Below the pieces are notes generated by a model. The model made no database searches. It saw only the letters and a list, made by a program, of their open reading frames with translations, and had not been told where the DNA came from. Of a DNA stretch of 64,000 nt, positions 8,657-17,233 are shown piece after piece. A program made the position numbers and the translations under genes. The stretch comes from Ventricola sp051883735 (GTDB taxonomy: Bacteria; Bacillota; Clostridia; Christensenellales; Aristaeellaceae). The stretch lies in NCBI GenBank assembly GCA_051883735.1, contig JBJEUH010000077.1, positions 1-64,000 on the forward strand, in the 5' to 3' direction. The stretch's first letter is position 1. Each line of letters opens with the position of its first letter.

Positions 8657-9232
8657 GTTTCAATCGATAAATAGGTGGTGATACGACAAATAAACCTTGC
8701 GGCATAGGTTCGGTAGGATTTCCCCGCCCGTTACTCCCTGTCGCCATAGGAGCGGTTTCCCTTGAAAACGGACGTTGCGCCGTTTCCGCGCGCACGACCG
8801 AATTACCACTGAGTCCACACTGTAATCTCTGTCATATCCTCATCGACAGTCTAGGAGCTTTCCTCGGCAGCGTCGGCTGCCTCCTAGCCTCTTTTGCAGC
8901 CGTGGTTTCACACAGCGATCGCGGCGGTTTCCGTGAGCCTTTGGTCACCGCGCGTTGTTCCATGATCCGCCACAACCACTCAAGGCAGGCTACACTGCAG
9001 GCAGCTTGTGTACCACCATGCAGGTTTTCATGATGCCGGTGCATCATGCCTCCACGAAAAATGGGTCGAACTCCATCATGCCATTGACGGCCGCCCATAA
9101 TTCTTACTTCCAGCACCGACCCCCGACTGGGCGTCAGCAGCCGGTACCAGAAACTTCATCGATATGCCCTTTAACGGATTTTTAGCCCCGTCTTCAGAGG
9201 CAACTCTGCTGACTAGAATACTGCACCACCTG
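8637..9232 (-). ncRNA. ole: OLE RNA (ornate, large, extremophilic)
   Basis: About 600 nt with no convincing reading frame, bounded by a strong promoter (9239-9267) and an intrinsic terminator. It is rich in hairpins: CATGATG..CATCATG at 9029-9048, CTAGGAG..CTCCTAG with an inner GGCAGC/GCTGCC at 8851-8887, GAAAACGG..CCGTTTC at 8764-8786 and CAGAG..CTCTG at 9195-9208. Length, strand and position between ispA and oapA-dxs match the known OLE class. OLE forms a membrane ribonucleoprotein linked to stress and magnesium homeostasis in other Firmicutes. I recognise it by synteny and partner gene; a covariance search was not possible. Confidence 0.85.
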
Positions 9233-9238
9233 CATGGT

Positions 9239-9267
9239 ATTATACCACACCTGTCAAGTCCGCGCAA
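9239..9267 (-). promoter_or_regulatory. extended -10 promoter of OLE RNA
   Basis: Read on the minus strand: a TTGCGC -35 (9262-9267), a 17-bp spacer and a perfect TATAAT (9239-9244) preceded by TG at the extended -10 position. Transcription should start near 9232. Confidence 0.75.
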
Positions 9268-9298
9268 GCGCTTGTCCCGCCGGTCAATTGGGGCGGCA

Positions 9299-9745
9299 TC
9301 ATGCCATCAGCGTGCCAATCAGCGTGCCCAGCAGCGCGCCGGCCAGCACCTGAATCGGCGTATGGCCCACCAGCTCCTTGAGGCGCTTCTCGTCAAACGT
9401 ATAGCCGTTGCCCGAGAGCATGTCCATCAGCTGATTGATCACCGCCGCGTTTTTGCCGGCCGAACGGCGCACGCCCGCCGCGTCGTACATCACGACGCCA
9501 GAAAAGCAGAACGCGAGCGCGAAGATCGAGGACGAGAAGCCCTCATGGAATCCGATCGTCATGAGCATCGCGCAGGTCATGGCCGAATGCGAGCTGGGCA
9601 TGCCGCCGGAGCCGAGCACGCGCGATTTGTCAAACCGCCTGCTGATCGCCAGCGTCAGCAGCACCTTCAGCACCTGCGCCGCGGCCCAGCCCACCGCCGC
9701 CGCCTGGATCACCCGGTTGCCCAGAATTTCAAGGATTACATCCAC
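9299..9745 (-). CDS. divergent PAP2 family (DUF212/YuiD) membrane protein
   Basis: A 148-aa small membrane protein of the divergent PAP2 family. 'GSGGMPSSHSA' near residues 46-56 is the phosphatase-like core, and 'MYDAAGVRRSAGKNA' is the second family block. Three or four hydrophobic segments are visible. It may act on a lipid or prenyl diphosphate, which would suit its place right after ispA, but this is inference. It lies between ispA and the OLE promoter, an addition to the Bacillus ispA-OLE-dxs order. Confidence 0.85.
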   Translation of the reverse strand: MDVILEILGNRVIQAAAVGWAAAQVLKVLLTLAISRRFDKSRVLGSGGMPSSHSAMTCAMLMTIGFHEGFSSSIFALAFCFSGVVMYDAAGVRRSAGKNAAVINQLMDMLSGNGYTFDEKRLKELVGHTPIQVLAGALLGTLIGTLMA

Positions 9746-9796
9746 AGAATGTTCCTCCCGTTTCCCCTCATGGTGTCGTCATATTCCCTTCGCGCG

Positions 9797-10711
9797 TCAG
9801 CTCTTGCGCGTGCGCATCTGGGCGGCGAAGCCGTGCATGAACGCCGCACGCTCGCCAAAGACGCCGATCGCTTCCTCCGCCTCGTCCCACAGCCGTGCGG
9901 AGCGCTCCTTCGCCGCCGCCACGCCCACCAGAGCCGGCCAGGTCATCTTGCCCCGCTGCGCGTCCATGCCGGTCTGCTTGCCCAGCAGTGCCGCGTCGCC
10001 CTCCACGTCCAGCAGATCGTCGTCGATCTGGAACGCGACGCCCACGCAGGAGCCGAAGCGGCGCAGCGCATCGATCTGCTCCTCGCTCGCGCCCGCGATG
10101 TACGCGGCCGCCAGCAGCGGTGCGGTCAGCAGGTCCGCCGTCTTGTGCATGTGGATGTAGAGCAGGCGCTCCGCGTCCGGCTCCATGTGCTCGCTGAGCA
10201 GATCCAGGCTCTGGCCCGCGATCATGCCGCACACGCCCGCGCGGTTTGCAATCGCCTTTGCCGCGAGCATGTGTCCCCGCAGGTTTTCCGGGTACATAGC
10301 CGCGTTGGCGAGCAGGCACTCGTACGCGTAGTTGAGCAGGCCGTCGCCTGCCAGGATCGCGTGGCCCACGCCGTAGACCTTGTGGTTCGTCAGGCGGCCG
10401 CGGCGATAGTCGTCGTTGTCCATGCCCGGCAGGTCGTCGTGGATCAGCGAATAGGTGTGAATCATCTCCAGCGCCGCCGCCGGCGTCTTTGCCTGCTCGA
10501 TGTCGCCGCCCAGCATCTCGCACGCGGCCAGCAGCAGCACCGGGCGGATGCGCTTGCCGCCCGCCAGCAGGCTGTATCGCATGGATTCGCACAGGTGCTT
10601 GGGAATCACGCCCGCCTGCGTCGGGCAAACCGCGTCCGTCATGGGCAGGAGCCTTTCAAGCGTCTCCTCCACCATGCCGGCATAGCGGCTGTACTGCTCA
10701 TGATACGCCAT
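9797..10711 (-). CDS. ispA: polyprenyl (farnesyl/geranylgeranyl) diphosphate synthase
   Basis: A 304-aa trans-prenyltransferase with the first Asp-rich motif 'DDLPGMDNDD' at residues 92-101 and the second in 'FQIDDDLLD' at 227-235. It elongates allylic diphosphates with isopentenyl diphosphate. The exact chain length is not readable, although FPP synthase is the usual product at this locus. GAGGAG seven bases before the ATG at 10711 fixes the start, giving a 14-bp overlap with xseB. It is part of nusB-folD-xseA-xseB-ispA. Confidence 0.93.
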   Translation of the reverse strand: MAYHEQYSRYAGMVEETLERLLPMTDAVCPTQAGVIPKHLCESMRYSLLAGGKRIRPVLLLAACEMLGGDIEQAKTPAAALEMIHTYSLIHDDLPGMDNDDYRRGRLTNHKVYGVGHAILAGDGLLNYAYECLLANAAMYPENLRGHMLAAKAIANRAGVCGMIAGQSLDLLSEHMEPDAERLLYIHMHKTADLLTAPLLAAAYIAGASEEQIDALRRFGSCVGVAFQIDDDLLDVEGDAALLGKQTGMDAQRGKMTWPALVGVAAAKERSARLWDEAEEAIGVFGERAAFMHGFAAQMRTRKS

Positions 10712-10943
10712 GTTCATTCTCCTCAAACGTTTCAATTTCTGCCGTGTCCGGGTCGATCGTCTCGATGCGCTTCCTCTGCTGCGCAAGCAGCCCCTCGAGC
10801 TGCGCGTGCAGCTTCACACCCTGCTCGTAGAGCGCAATGGCCTCCTCGAGCGCCAGCTCGCTCCCGCTGAGCTTCTCCACCAGGGCGGTCAACTCCTGCA
10901 TGCCCTCCTCAAAGGAGAGCGGCTTTTTCTTCTTAACGGCCAC
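10698..10943 (-). CDS. xseB: exodeoxyribonuclease VII small subunit
   Basis: An 81-aa helical protein with the family pattern 'SFEEGMQELTALVEKL' near the N terminus and 'EEAIALYEQGVKL' in the middle. It assembles in several copies on the large subunit XseA to form the single-strand-specific exonuclease VII. It lies 2 bp after xseA and overlaps ispA. Confidence 0.95.
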   Translation of the reverse strand: MAVKKKKPLSFEEGMQELTALVEKLSGSELALEEAIALYEQGVKLHAQLEGLLAQQRKRIETIDPDTAEIETFEENEHGVS

Positions 10944-10945
10944 GT

Positions 10946-12146
10946 TCAGCCCTCCTCGACGCTTCTATTCAGGATCTGCGCGTCCGCCATGCCGCTGGCA
11001 AAGCGGATCGCCACCACGTCGCCGCCGGCAACCTGCTCCGACGACCGGACCGCCGCGCCGCCCTTGGTCACGATGGCATAGCCGCGCGAGAGCACGCGGT
11101 ACGGGCTGAGCATGTCCAATTCGCGCCGGCGCTGGCTAAGCGCAGCCCCTTCAAGGGAAAGCCGCCCGTCCATCGCCCGGCGAAGCTGCACCTTAATCTG
11201 CGCGAGCCGCTCCGCCTCCGCGTCCAGCCGCCTGCGCGGCCTGCATGCGCAGAGCCTCGCCTCCAGCAGGCGAAGCGACGCTTCCTTCTGCCCCATCTGC
11301 CATTCGAGCGCGCCGCTCAGCGCATCGCGCATCGCCGCCATCTGCGCAAGCGTCTCGCTGCGCAGCGGGGTCACGCACTCCGCCGCCGCAGATGGCGTCG
11401 GCGCGCGCAGGTCCGCCGCCAGGTCGCACAGCGTCACATCGGTCTCATGGCCGACCGCCGAAACGACCGGCTTTGCGCAGGCCGCCACCGCGCGCACGAC
11501 GCTTTCCTCGTTGAAGGTCCACAAATCCTCCATCGAGCCGCCGCCGCGCGCCACGATGATCACGCTCACGCTGTCGATCCTTTCAAGCAGGCGGATCGCC
11601 TGCACCACCTCGTCCGCCGCGCCAACGCCCTGCACCCTCACCGGGCACAGCAGAATCCGCGTCTGGGGGTCCCGCCGCAGCGACACGTTCATGATGTCGT
11701 GAATCACCGCGCCGGTCGGCGAGGTGACCACGCCGATCGTATCCGGATACGGCGGCAGCGGCCGCTTGCGCTGCGCTTCAAACAGGCCCTCCTGCGAGAG
11801 CCTGGCCTTGAGCGCCAGCAGCCGTTCATAGAGCACGCCCACGCCCTCCGGGTGCAGGCTCCGCGCATAGAACTGCATCTGTCCGCCCTTGACGTACAGG
11901 CCCACGCTGCCGGAGGCCACCGCGCGCATGCCCTCAAACGGCGCAGCCTGAAGCCTCACAGCATCGGAGGCGTACATCACGCAGCCGATCGCCGCGTTCT
12001 CGTCCTTGAGCGTGAAGAAGATCGTGCCCGTCTGATGGAATTTCAGGTTGCTGATCTCGCCCTTCAGCTCCACGCCGTGCAGCATCGGATCGAGCTGCAG
12101 CATGCGCCGGATGTATTCGCACAGCTGAGAGACAGTCAGCGTCAGT

Positions 12147-12157
<11 letters not shown>
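10946..12157 (-). CDS. xseA: exodeoxyribonuclease VII large subunit
   Basis: A 403-aa catalytic subunit. The N-terminal OB fold includes 'WVEGEISN'-type residues, here 'GVELKGEISNLKFHQTG' at about 28-44. The catalytic core contains 'GVVTSPTGAVIHDI' and 'IIVARGGGSMEDLWTFN', both family signatures. A coiled-coil arm and the C-terminal 'LSRGYAIVTKGG' follow. It degrades single-stranded DNA to oligonucleotides in repair. The start overlaps the end of folD by 11 bp. Confidence 0.96.
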
Positions 12158-12995
<838 letters not shown>

Positions 12996-12998
12996 CGG

Positions 12999-13964
12999 TT
13001 ATTCCTCCTTGTCGTTTTTGAACATCTCCGCGCCCAGCAGCGCCACGCCGACCGCGTTGTCGCCAGAGAGCTCCGGCCTGGCAAAGCAGAGGCGGCAGTT
13101 CAGCCTGCGCTTTTTCGCGCGCACAGTCAGCATCTCGCGCAGCAGCAGCGACGAAGCCACGCCGCCCGCCAGCAGCGCCTGACGGCATCCCGTCCGCTCG
13201 CACGCCGCCTCAATCTGCCGCTCGATCGTCCTTGACAGGAAGTCAAAGACCTCGGCGGCGATCTGCGCACGGCTCATTTCGCCCTCGTCCAGCCAGCGCG
13301 CGACCTTGTTTTCCGCGCCAGCCATGCAGCAATCGACGCCCCTGACCGATACGCCGATCAGGCCCTGCGTCTTCCCCTGCCGCGCGCCCTCCATCGCCAG
13401 CTTCTCCAGAGACGGCCCCGCCGGGAACGGCAGATCCATCCTCACGCCCGTGCGGTCCACCAGCTGGCCCGCATGCAGGTCGAGGCTGCCGCCCAACAGC
13501 GAGAGATTGCCCGCCTCGCACAGCAGGATCTCCGTCGTGCCGCCGGACAGGTGCAGCGCCAGAAACGGCTGCGCCGGATCGATTCCCGAATCCACCATCG
13601 CCGCGCGCACGTGTCCCTCTTGATGGCTGACAGGATAAAAAGGCACGCGCAGCAATGCTGCCGCTGCGCGCGCCTGGCTCTCTCCTGCCCGGAACACGGG
13701 CATATACGACTCCTGTGCCGGTCTGGGCCGCGTGCTCGCGCTCACAGCGACGATTTCCGCCTGCGGCGCCTTGCGCATCACGTCCGAAATCATGTCCGGC
13801 AGGTTCTTCACATGCTGAAACAGCCCCTGGGACTGCATCAGCCCGCGCTCGCCCGCTTCAACCGTCAGAAGGCGGCGGGAGGAGGCGACAATCCTGCCCG
13901 ACACGGCCGCCAGCGCAGCGGAGGTCGTGTAGCAGCTGGTGTCCATGCCCAGCACGACTTTCAT
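12999..13964 (-). CDS. TsaD/Kae1-like (M22) ATPase-fold paralogue
   Basis: A 321-aa protein of the Kae1/TsaD/YgjD fold. It keeps the metal-site pair H114 and H118 ('VSHQEGHVRA'), the nucleotide loop 'LHLSGGTTEIL' and a C-terminal Asp in 'GDNAVGVALLG' (D302). It is more diverged than true TsaD, which in Clostridia is normally elsewhere together with tsaB/tsaE, so this is probably a second paralogue of unknown target. It overlaps the nusB stop by 4 bp (ATGA) and lies 3 bp before folD. If no other tsaD exists in the genome, it could be the t6A enzyme itself. Confidence 0.8.
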   Translation of the reverse strand: MKVVLGMDTSCYTTSAALAAVSGRIVASSRRLLTVEAGERGLMQSQGLFQHVKNLPDMISDVMRKAPQAEIVAVSASTRPRPAQESYMPVFRAGESQARAAAALLRVPFYPVSHQEGHVRAAMVDSGIDPAQPFLALHLSGGTTEILLCEAGNLSLLGGSLDLHAGQLVDRTGVRMDLPFPAGPSLEKLAMEGARQGKTQGLIGVSVRGVDCCMAGAENKVARWLDEGEMSRAQIAAEVFDFLSRTIERQIEAACERTGCRQALLAGGVASSLLLREMLTVRAKKRRLNCRLCFARPELSGDNAVGVALLGAEMFKNDKEE

Positions 13965-14365
13965 GCCTTCGCCGCCAGCTTTCTGCTGATCGTGCCCAGC
14001 ACGCCGTTGACGAAGGGACAGGAGGACTCGCTTGAATACTTGCGGGTCAGCTCCACCGCCTCGTTGATGGAAACGGCCGCCGGCAGGGACGCATACTTCA
14101 TCTCATACGCGGACAGGCGGAGGATCGCCAGATCCACGCGGGACAGACGCGCGAGCGTCCAACCCCGCAGGCAGGCGGCAATCTCCGCATCCAGATCGGC
14201 CGCGTGCTCCTTCACGCCCGCGACCACCATGTCGATGTACGCGCGGTCGTTCTCGCCCGGCTCGTAGTCGATCAGATCGACGAGGGCCTGCGTTTCGCCC
14301 TCGCCGCCAAAGAGTTGTTCAAAGATCAGCTGCATCGCAGCCTCACGTGCAATAGGACGCGCCAT
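13961..14365 (-). CDS. nusB: transcription antitermination factor NusB
   Basis: A 134-aa all-helical RNA-binding protein that acts with NusE (S10) at boxA sites in rRNA operons. The pattern 'ARPIAREAAMQLIFEQ' at the start and 'VDLAILRLSAYEMKY' plus 'INEAVELTRKYSS' are typical. The ATG at 14365 is preferred; a TTG seven codons upstream is possible. It is followed by the TsaD-like gene with an ATGA overlap. Confidence 0.95.
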   Translation of the reverse strand: MARPIAREAAMQLIFEQLFGGEGETQALVDLIDYEPGENDRAYIDMVVAGVKEHAADLDAEIAACLRGWTLARLSRVDLAILRLSAYEMKYASLPAAVSINEAVELTRKYSSESSCPFVNGVLGTISRKLAAKA

Positions 14366-14414
14366 GTTTCTTTTGCTCCGATCCAAGTTGATGATTTGTC
14401 CGCGCCGGGAGAGT

Positions 14415-14648
14415 TCAATCCTCCTCGCGGCGGAAGAACAGAATGATCCTGCGCACGAAGGCGGCCTTGTCCTTCACGCCGCCGATAAACGCGCCGACCA
14501 GACAGAACAGCCCGATGATCAGCGTCTTGCCCACGCCGATGGTCAGCAGCAGCAGCGCAAAGATCAGCCCGACCGCGATGCCGAAGACCGTGCACGGCAC
14601 GGTGCCGGGAGTCAGCATCTGGGAAAGGAAGGTCTTCTTGTCCATCAT
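14415..14648 (-). CDS. DUF2273 small membrane protein
   Basis: A 77-aa protein with two hydrophobic segments (about 18-36 and 40-58) and a basic end. This fits DUF2273 proteins, which are regularly encoded beside amaP and asp23. It overlaps the end of amaP by 4 bp. The likely role is in the Asp23/AmaP envelope complex; no catalytic motif is present. Confidence 0.85.
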   Translation of the reverse strand: MMDKKTFLSQMLTPGTVPCTVFGIAVGLIFALLLLTIGVGKTLIIGLFCLVGAFIGGVKDKAAFVRRIILFFRREED

Positions 14649-15433
14649 GCGTCCTCACCCGCTTCTTCCTGCACAGCCGCTTCTCCGGCTTCGCTTTCCT
14701 CCTGCGCCGGCTCCCCGTCCGCCGCGGCGGCGGGCTCTTCGGCCTTCTCCACGATCTCCTCGACGGGCGCAGCCTGCGAGGGCACCTCGTCCACGGCCAC
14801 CAGCAGCGGCTCGTTTTCCTTCGTGCCCACGAGCGGCTCCTGGCCCAGCAGGGACGCCGGAATCGCAAACGGAGACTCCGCGGTGTGCTCGTTGGCCGGA
14901 AGCGCGCCGTCCACAAACACGCGCACCTCCTCCACCTTCACGCCGGAGCAGGCCTCCAGATACCGCTTGATCTGCTTCTGCAGGGAAGAGATCGCCAGCG
15001 GCATGCTGATGTCGGACTGCAGGGCGACGTGCACGTCCACGCGCACGCTCTCCTCGTCGCTGGAGAGCGAAGAGGAGACGACCTTGATCTCCGGATGCTG
15101 GCCCAGGCAGCGCTGCACCAGCGCCTCCAGCGCCTTGACGGAGATGCGGACCATGCCGTTCTCGTTCTGCTGGAGCGCAAAATTGCTGGAGCGCTTCTTG
15201 GTCGGCGGCAGGGTCACATGAATCAGGCGGAGCGCGAGGATCGCCAGCACCACAGCGGCGGCGATCAGGGCGATCTTCACCTTGAAGGACATATTGGAAA
15301 TGCGGCCCAGCAACAGCACGACCGGGTCAACGGTGATTTTTCCCAGCACCAGCGCAATCGCCGCCGCGGCGCCGCACAGCGCGACCAGCGCGCAGAACAA
15401 TACCCAGAAACGATCTCTTACGGGATGCTTCAT
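14645..15433 (-). CDS. amaP: alkaline shock response membrane anchor protein AmaP
   Basis: A 262-aa protein with two N-terminal membrane segments (about 9-30 and 50-70), a soluble domain related to Asp23 ('MVRISVKALEALVQR' onwards), and a long acidic Ala/Glu-rich C-terminal tail from about residue 205. AmaP anchors Asp23 to the membrane in other Firmicutes. The acidic tail is longer than usual and low in complexity. It sits between asp23 and the DUF2273 gene in the conserved order. Confidence 0.85.
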   Translation of the reverse strand: MKHPVRDRFWVLFCALVALCGAAAAIALVLGKITVDPVVLLLGRISNMSFKVKIALIAAAVVLAILALRLIHVTLPPTKKRSSNFALQQNENGMVRISVKALEALVQRCLGQHPEIKVVSSSLSSDEESVRVDVHVALQSDISMPLAISSLQKQIKRYLEACSGVKVEEVRVFVDGALPANEHTAESPFAIPASLLGQEPLVGTKENEPLLVAVDEVPSQAAPVEEIVEKAEEPAAAADGEPAQEESEAGEAAVQEEAGEDA

Positions 15434-15482
15434 CGCGTATTCCTCCTTGTGTTTTTCACTCGGCAGTCAGGCGCGCAGGGAT

Positions 15483-16028
15483 TCACTCCTGCTCGTCCTG
15501 CTCATCCTCGTCCGGCTCCTCCTGGGTGTCCACGAGCTCGACCGTCACCGCCTGCTCCTCGGCATCCTCAGCGTCCTCGGCCTCGCTCTCGGCGGCGGCA
15601 TGCTCCTCCTCTTCCTCCGCGCTGGTCAGCGCGGCCCTCTGGCTGAGCTGCATCTCCTGGTTTTCCTTTTCGAAGCTCACGCCCACGACATGCAGATCGA
15701 CCTTTTCCACATGCAGGCCGGTCATGGACTCGATGGACTTGCGCACGTTCTCCTGCGCGTCGCGGCCAACCTTCTGGATCGGCATGCCGTAATCGACGGT
15801 CACGCTGACGTCGACGTTGACATCCTGGCCGTCCATGTCCACGCGAACGCCGCGCGGCGGCTTGCTCTTGCCGATGAGGCCGGAAATCGAGCCCGCGCCC
15901 ACGATGCCGGAAATGCCCTCCACCTCCGTGGTCGCGACGCTCACGATGGTCGAAATGACTTCGTTGGCGTATGTGATCTGACCGTTGTCCTGATCCTTTT
16001 CCATATCAATGGTCATGTTTTCGCTCAT
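15483..16028 (-). CDS. Asp23/Gls24 family envelope stress protein
   Basis: A 181-aa protein with the Asp23 core (residues 15-115: 'ITYANEVISTIVSVATTEVEGISGI' is split here as ITYANEVISTIV then EVEGISGIVG, and 'VDVSVTVDYGMPIQKVGRDAQ'). An acidic Glu/Asp/Ala-rich tail follows. The start is well supported by GGGAGG before the ATG. It is the first gene of the run to nusB and behind a likely SigA promoter at 16056-16084. It corresponds to yqhY in Bacillus, which is also upstream of nusB. Confidence 0.92.
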   Translation of the reverse strand: MSENMTIDMEKDQDNGQITYANEVISTIVSVATTEVEGISGIVGAGSISGLIGKSKPPRGVRVDMDGQDVNVDVSVTVDYGMPIQKVGRDAQENVRKSIESMTGLHVEKVDLHVVGVSFEKENQEMQLSQRAALTSAEEEEEHAAAESEAEDAEDAEEQAVTVELVDTQEEPDEDEQDEQE

Positions 16029-16055
16029 AAAAGCACCTCCCTATGGTTATTCATT

Positions 16056-16084
16056 AGTATAGCAGATTTTTGTCCGGTGCACAA
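16056..16084 (-). promoter_or_regulatory. SigA-type promoter of the asp23-nusB-ispA operon
   Basis: On the minus strand: TTGTGC (16079-16084), a 17-bp spacer and TATACT (16056-16061), 28 bp before the asp23 start. It separates the housekeeping operon from the spoIIIA operon upstream. Confidence 0.65.
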
Positions 16085-16093
16085 TCTTCTCAT

Positions 16094-16606
16094 TCATTTT
16101 TTTGAAAGAATGATTTTCACGCATTCCGGCGCCAGTCCCGTCTGCGTCGCTGCCGCGTCGATGATTTGCACGCGGCTGCGCTCGTTTTCCGCCGCCTGCC
16201 AGGGGATGATCACCGCCGCGCTGTCCTCGCCGAGCACCACGGCCGCGTCGCCGAAGCCCATGTGCGCCAGCAGCGCCGTCAGCGCCGCCTCCTGCTCCAT
16301 CCGTTTGGCCAGCGCCGTCTTTTCCTTCAGGGCCTCGTCCCTTGCGCCCGCGCCCGCGCTTGGATCGTCGATCACGCTCTGCACGAGCGCGAGCGCCTGT
16401 TCCCGTTCCTGCCGCAGCCTGTCCTGCGTCTCCTCAAGCGAGGAGGCGCCAAGCGCGCTCTCGCTGATCGTCTCCACCGCCACCGGCACGCTCACCGCCG
16501 AGGCCGGCGGCTGCTTCGCGCCCCAATAGCTGCACGCCGCCAGCAGCGCGACCAGCGCCGCGCAGCCCGCCGTGCGCATGCGGCGCGCCGCCTGTTCCCT
16601 GCTCAT
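16094..16606 (-). CDS. spoIIIAH: stage III sporulation protein AH (SpoIIIAH)
   Basis: A 170-aa protein with one N-terminal membrane segment (about 10-30) and a C-terminal ring-building domain ('RVQIIDAAATQTGLAPECVKI' is the family end, given here as its start RVQIIDAA and end ECVKI). SpoIIIAH bridges mother cell and forespore by binding SpoIIQ across the intermembrane space. It is shorter than the Bacillus protein (about 218 aa) because the linker is reduced. It is the last gene of the spoIIIA operon. Confidence 0.88.
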   Translation of the reverse strand: MSREQAARRMRTAGCAALVALLAACSYWGAKQPPASAVSVPVAVETISESALGASSLEETQDRLRQEREQALALVQSVIDDPSAGAGARDEALKEKTALAKRMEQEAALTALLAHMGFGDAAVVLGEDSAAVIIPWQAAENERSRVQIIDAAATQTGLAPECVKIILSKK

Positions 16607-16610
16607 CCGC

Positions 16611-16997
16611 TCATCTTCCTCCCGTCACAACGCTCACCGACGAAGCCGGCAGCCCCAGCAGCGCGCAGACCGCCTGCCTCAGCTCCATCTCCACCAGCGG
16701 ATCGTCCGCGCCCTGCGCCACGACAACCGCCCCGCAGGGCACGCTCTCGCTGGCGGCTGCGCCGAACGCGCCGCCGGATGCTGTGACCTCGCGGGTGCGG
16801 ATCGTCACCTCCACCTGCCCCGCGCCCTCCATGCATGAGAGCGTTTGGGCCAGGCGTGTTTCCAGCGGCGAGGCGCCCGTCCGCCGTCCGGCCGCCGCCA
16901 GCCAGGCGAGCAGCAGCGCCGCCGCAAGCAGCGCTGCCGCCTGCGGCGTAAGCGCCGCGCGCAGCCTCGAAAGGACGTCCTTCAAGCGCCTCACCAT
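16611..16997 (-). CDS. spoIIIAG: stage III sporulation protein AG (SpoIIIAG)
   Basis: A 128-aa protein with an N-terminal membrane segment (about 17-36) and the C-terminal ring domain ending 'AVVVAQGADDPLVEMELRQ' plus 'LLGLPASSVSVV', the SpoIIIAG signature. It builds the mother-cell ring of the SpoIIIA-SpoIIQ channel. It is shorter than the Bacillus protein, mainly in the linker after the membrane segment. It starts 7 bp after the short spoIIIAF. Confidence 0.9.
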   Translation of the reverse strand: MVRRLKDVLSRLRAALTPQAAALLAAALLLAWLAAAGRRTGASPLETRLAQTLSCMEGAGQVEVTIRTREVTASGGAFGAAASESVPCGAVVVAQGADDPLVEMELRQAVCALLGLPASSVSVVTGGR

Positions 16998-17004
16998 CCA
17001 TCCC

Positions 17005-17214
17005 TTATTTCACCAGAATCCCGAATATGCGCATCAGGTCGTTCTGCGCGGCCAGCTGCTCCGCCAGCTCGTGCGCGCCGGAGAGCACCAGATGCAGCAT
17101 CAGCAGCCCGCCGAGCATCCTGAGTCCGCCCTGCCCGTCCGTCTCCCCGATCGCCATCTGCATGAGCGCACAGACCGCGCACAGCGCGCAAAGCCGCGCA
17201 ATCAGCGTCATCAA
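17005..17214 (-). CDS. spoIIIAF: stage III sporulation protein AF, truncated form
   Basis: A 69-aa protein in the spoIIIAF position, between AE and AG. It has the two-helix membrane pattern of the SpoIIIAF N terminus (about 4-20 and 33-46, 'LRMLGGLLMLHLVLSGAHEL') but lacks the soluble ring-like domain that gives the usual ~200 aa. Only 12 bases separate spoIIIAE from the likely ribosome-binding region of this gene and 7 separate its end from AG, so no lost coding sequence is hidden nearby. It is probably a natural shortened version. Confidence 0.75.
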   Translation of the reverse strand: MMTLIARLCALCAVCALMQMAIGETDGQGGLRMLGGLLMLHLVLSGAHELAEQLAAQNDLMRIFGILVK

Positions 17215-17233
17215 TTTGCTTCCCCCTCCCTCG

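Noticed and set aside
9239..9257. TTGACA at 9252-9257 as the -35 of the OLE promoter.
   Set aside because: It is only 7 bp from TATAAT. The TTGCGC at 9262-9267 has the correct 17-bp spacing and the -10 is of the extended type.
8832..9267. Short open frames inside the OLE RNA region.
   Set aside because: Low-complexity translations without family features; promoter, terminator and hairpins fit a structured RNA instead.
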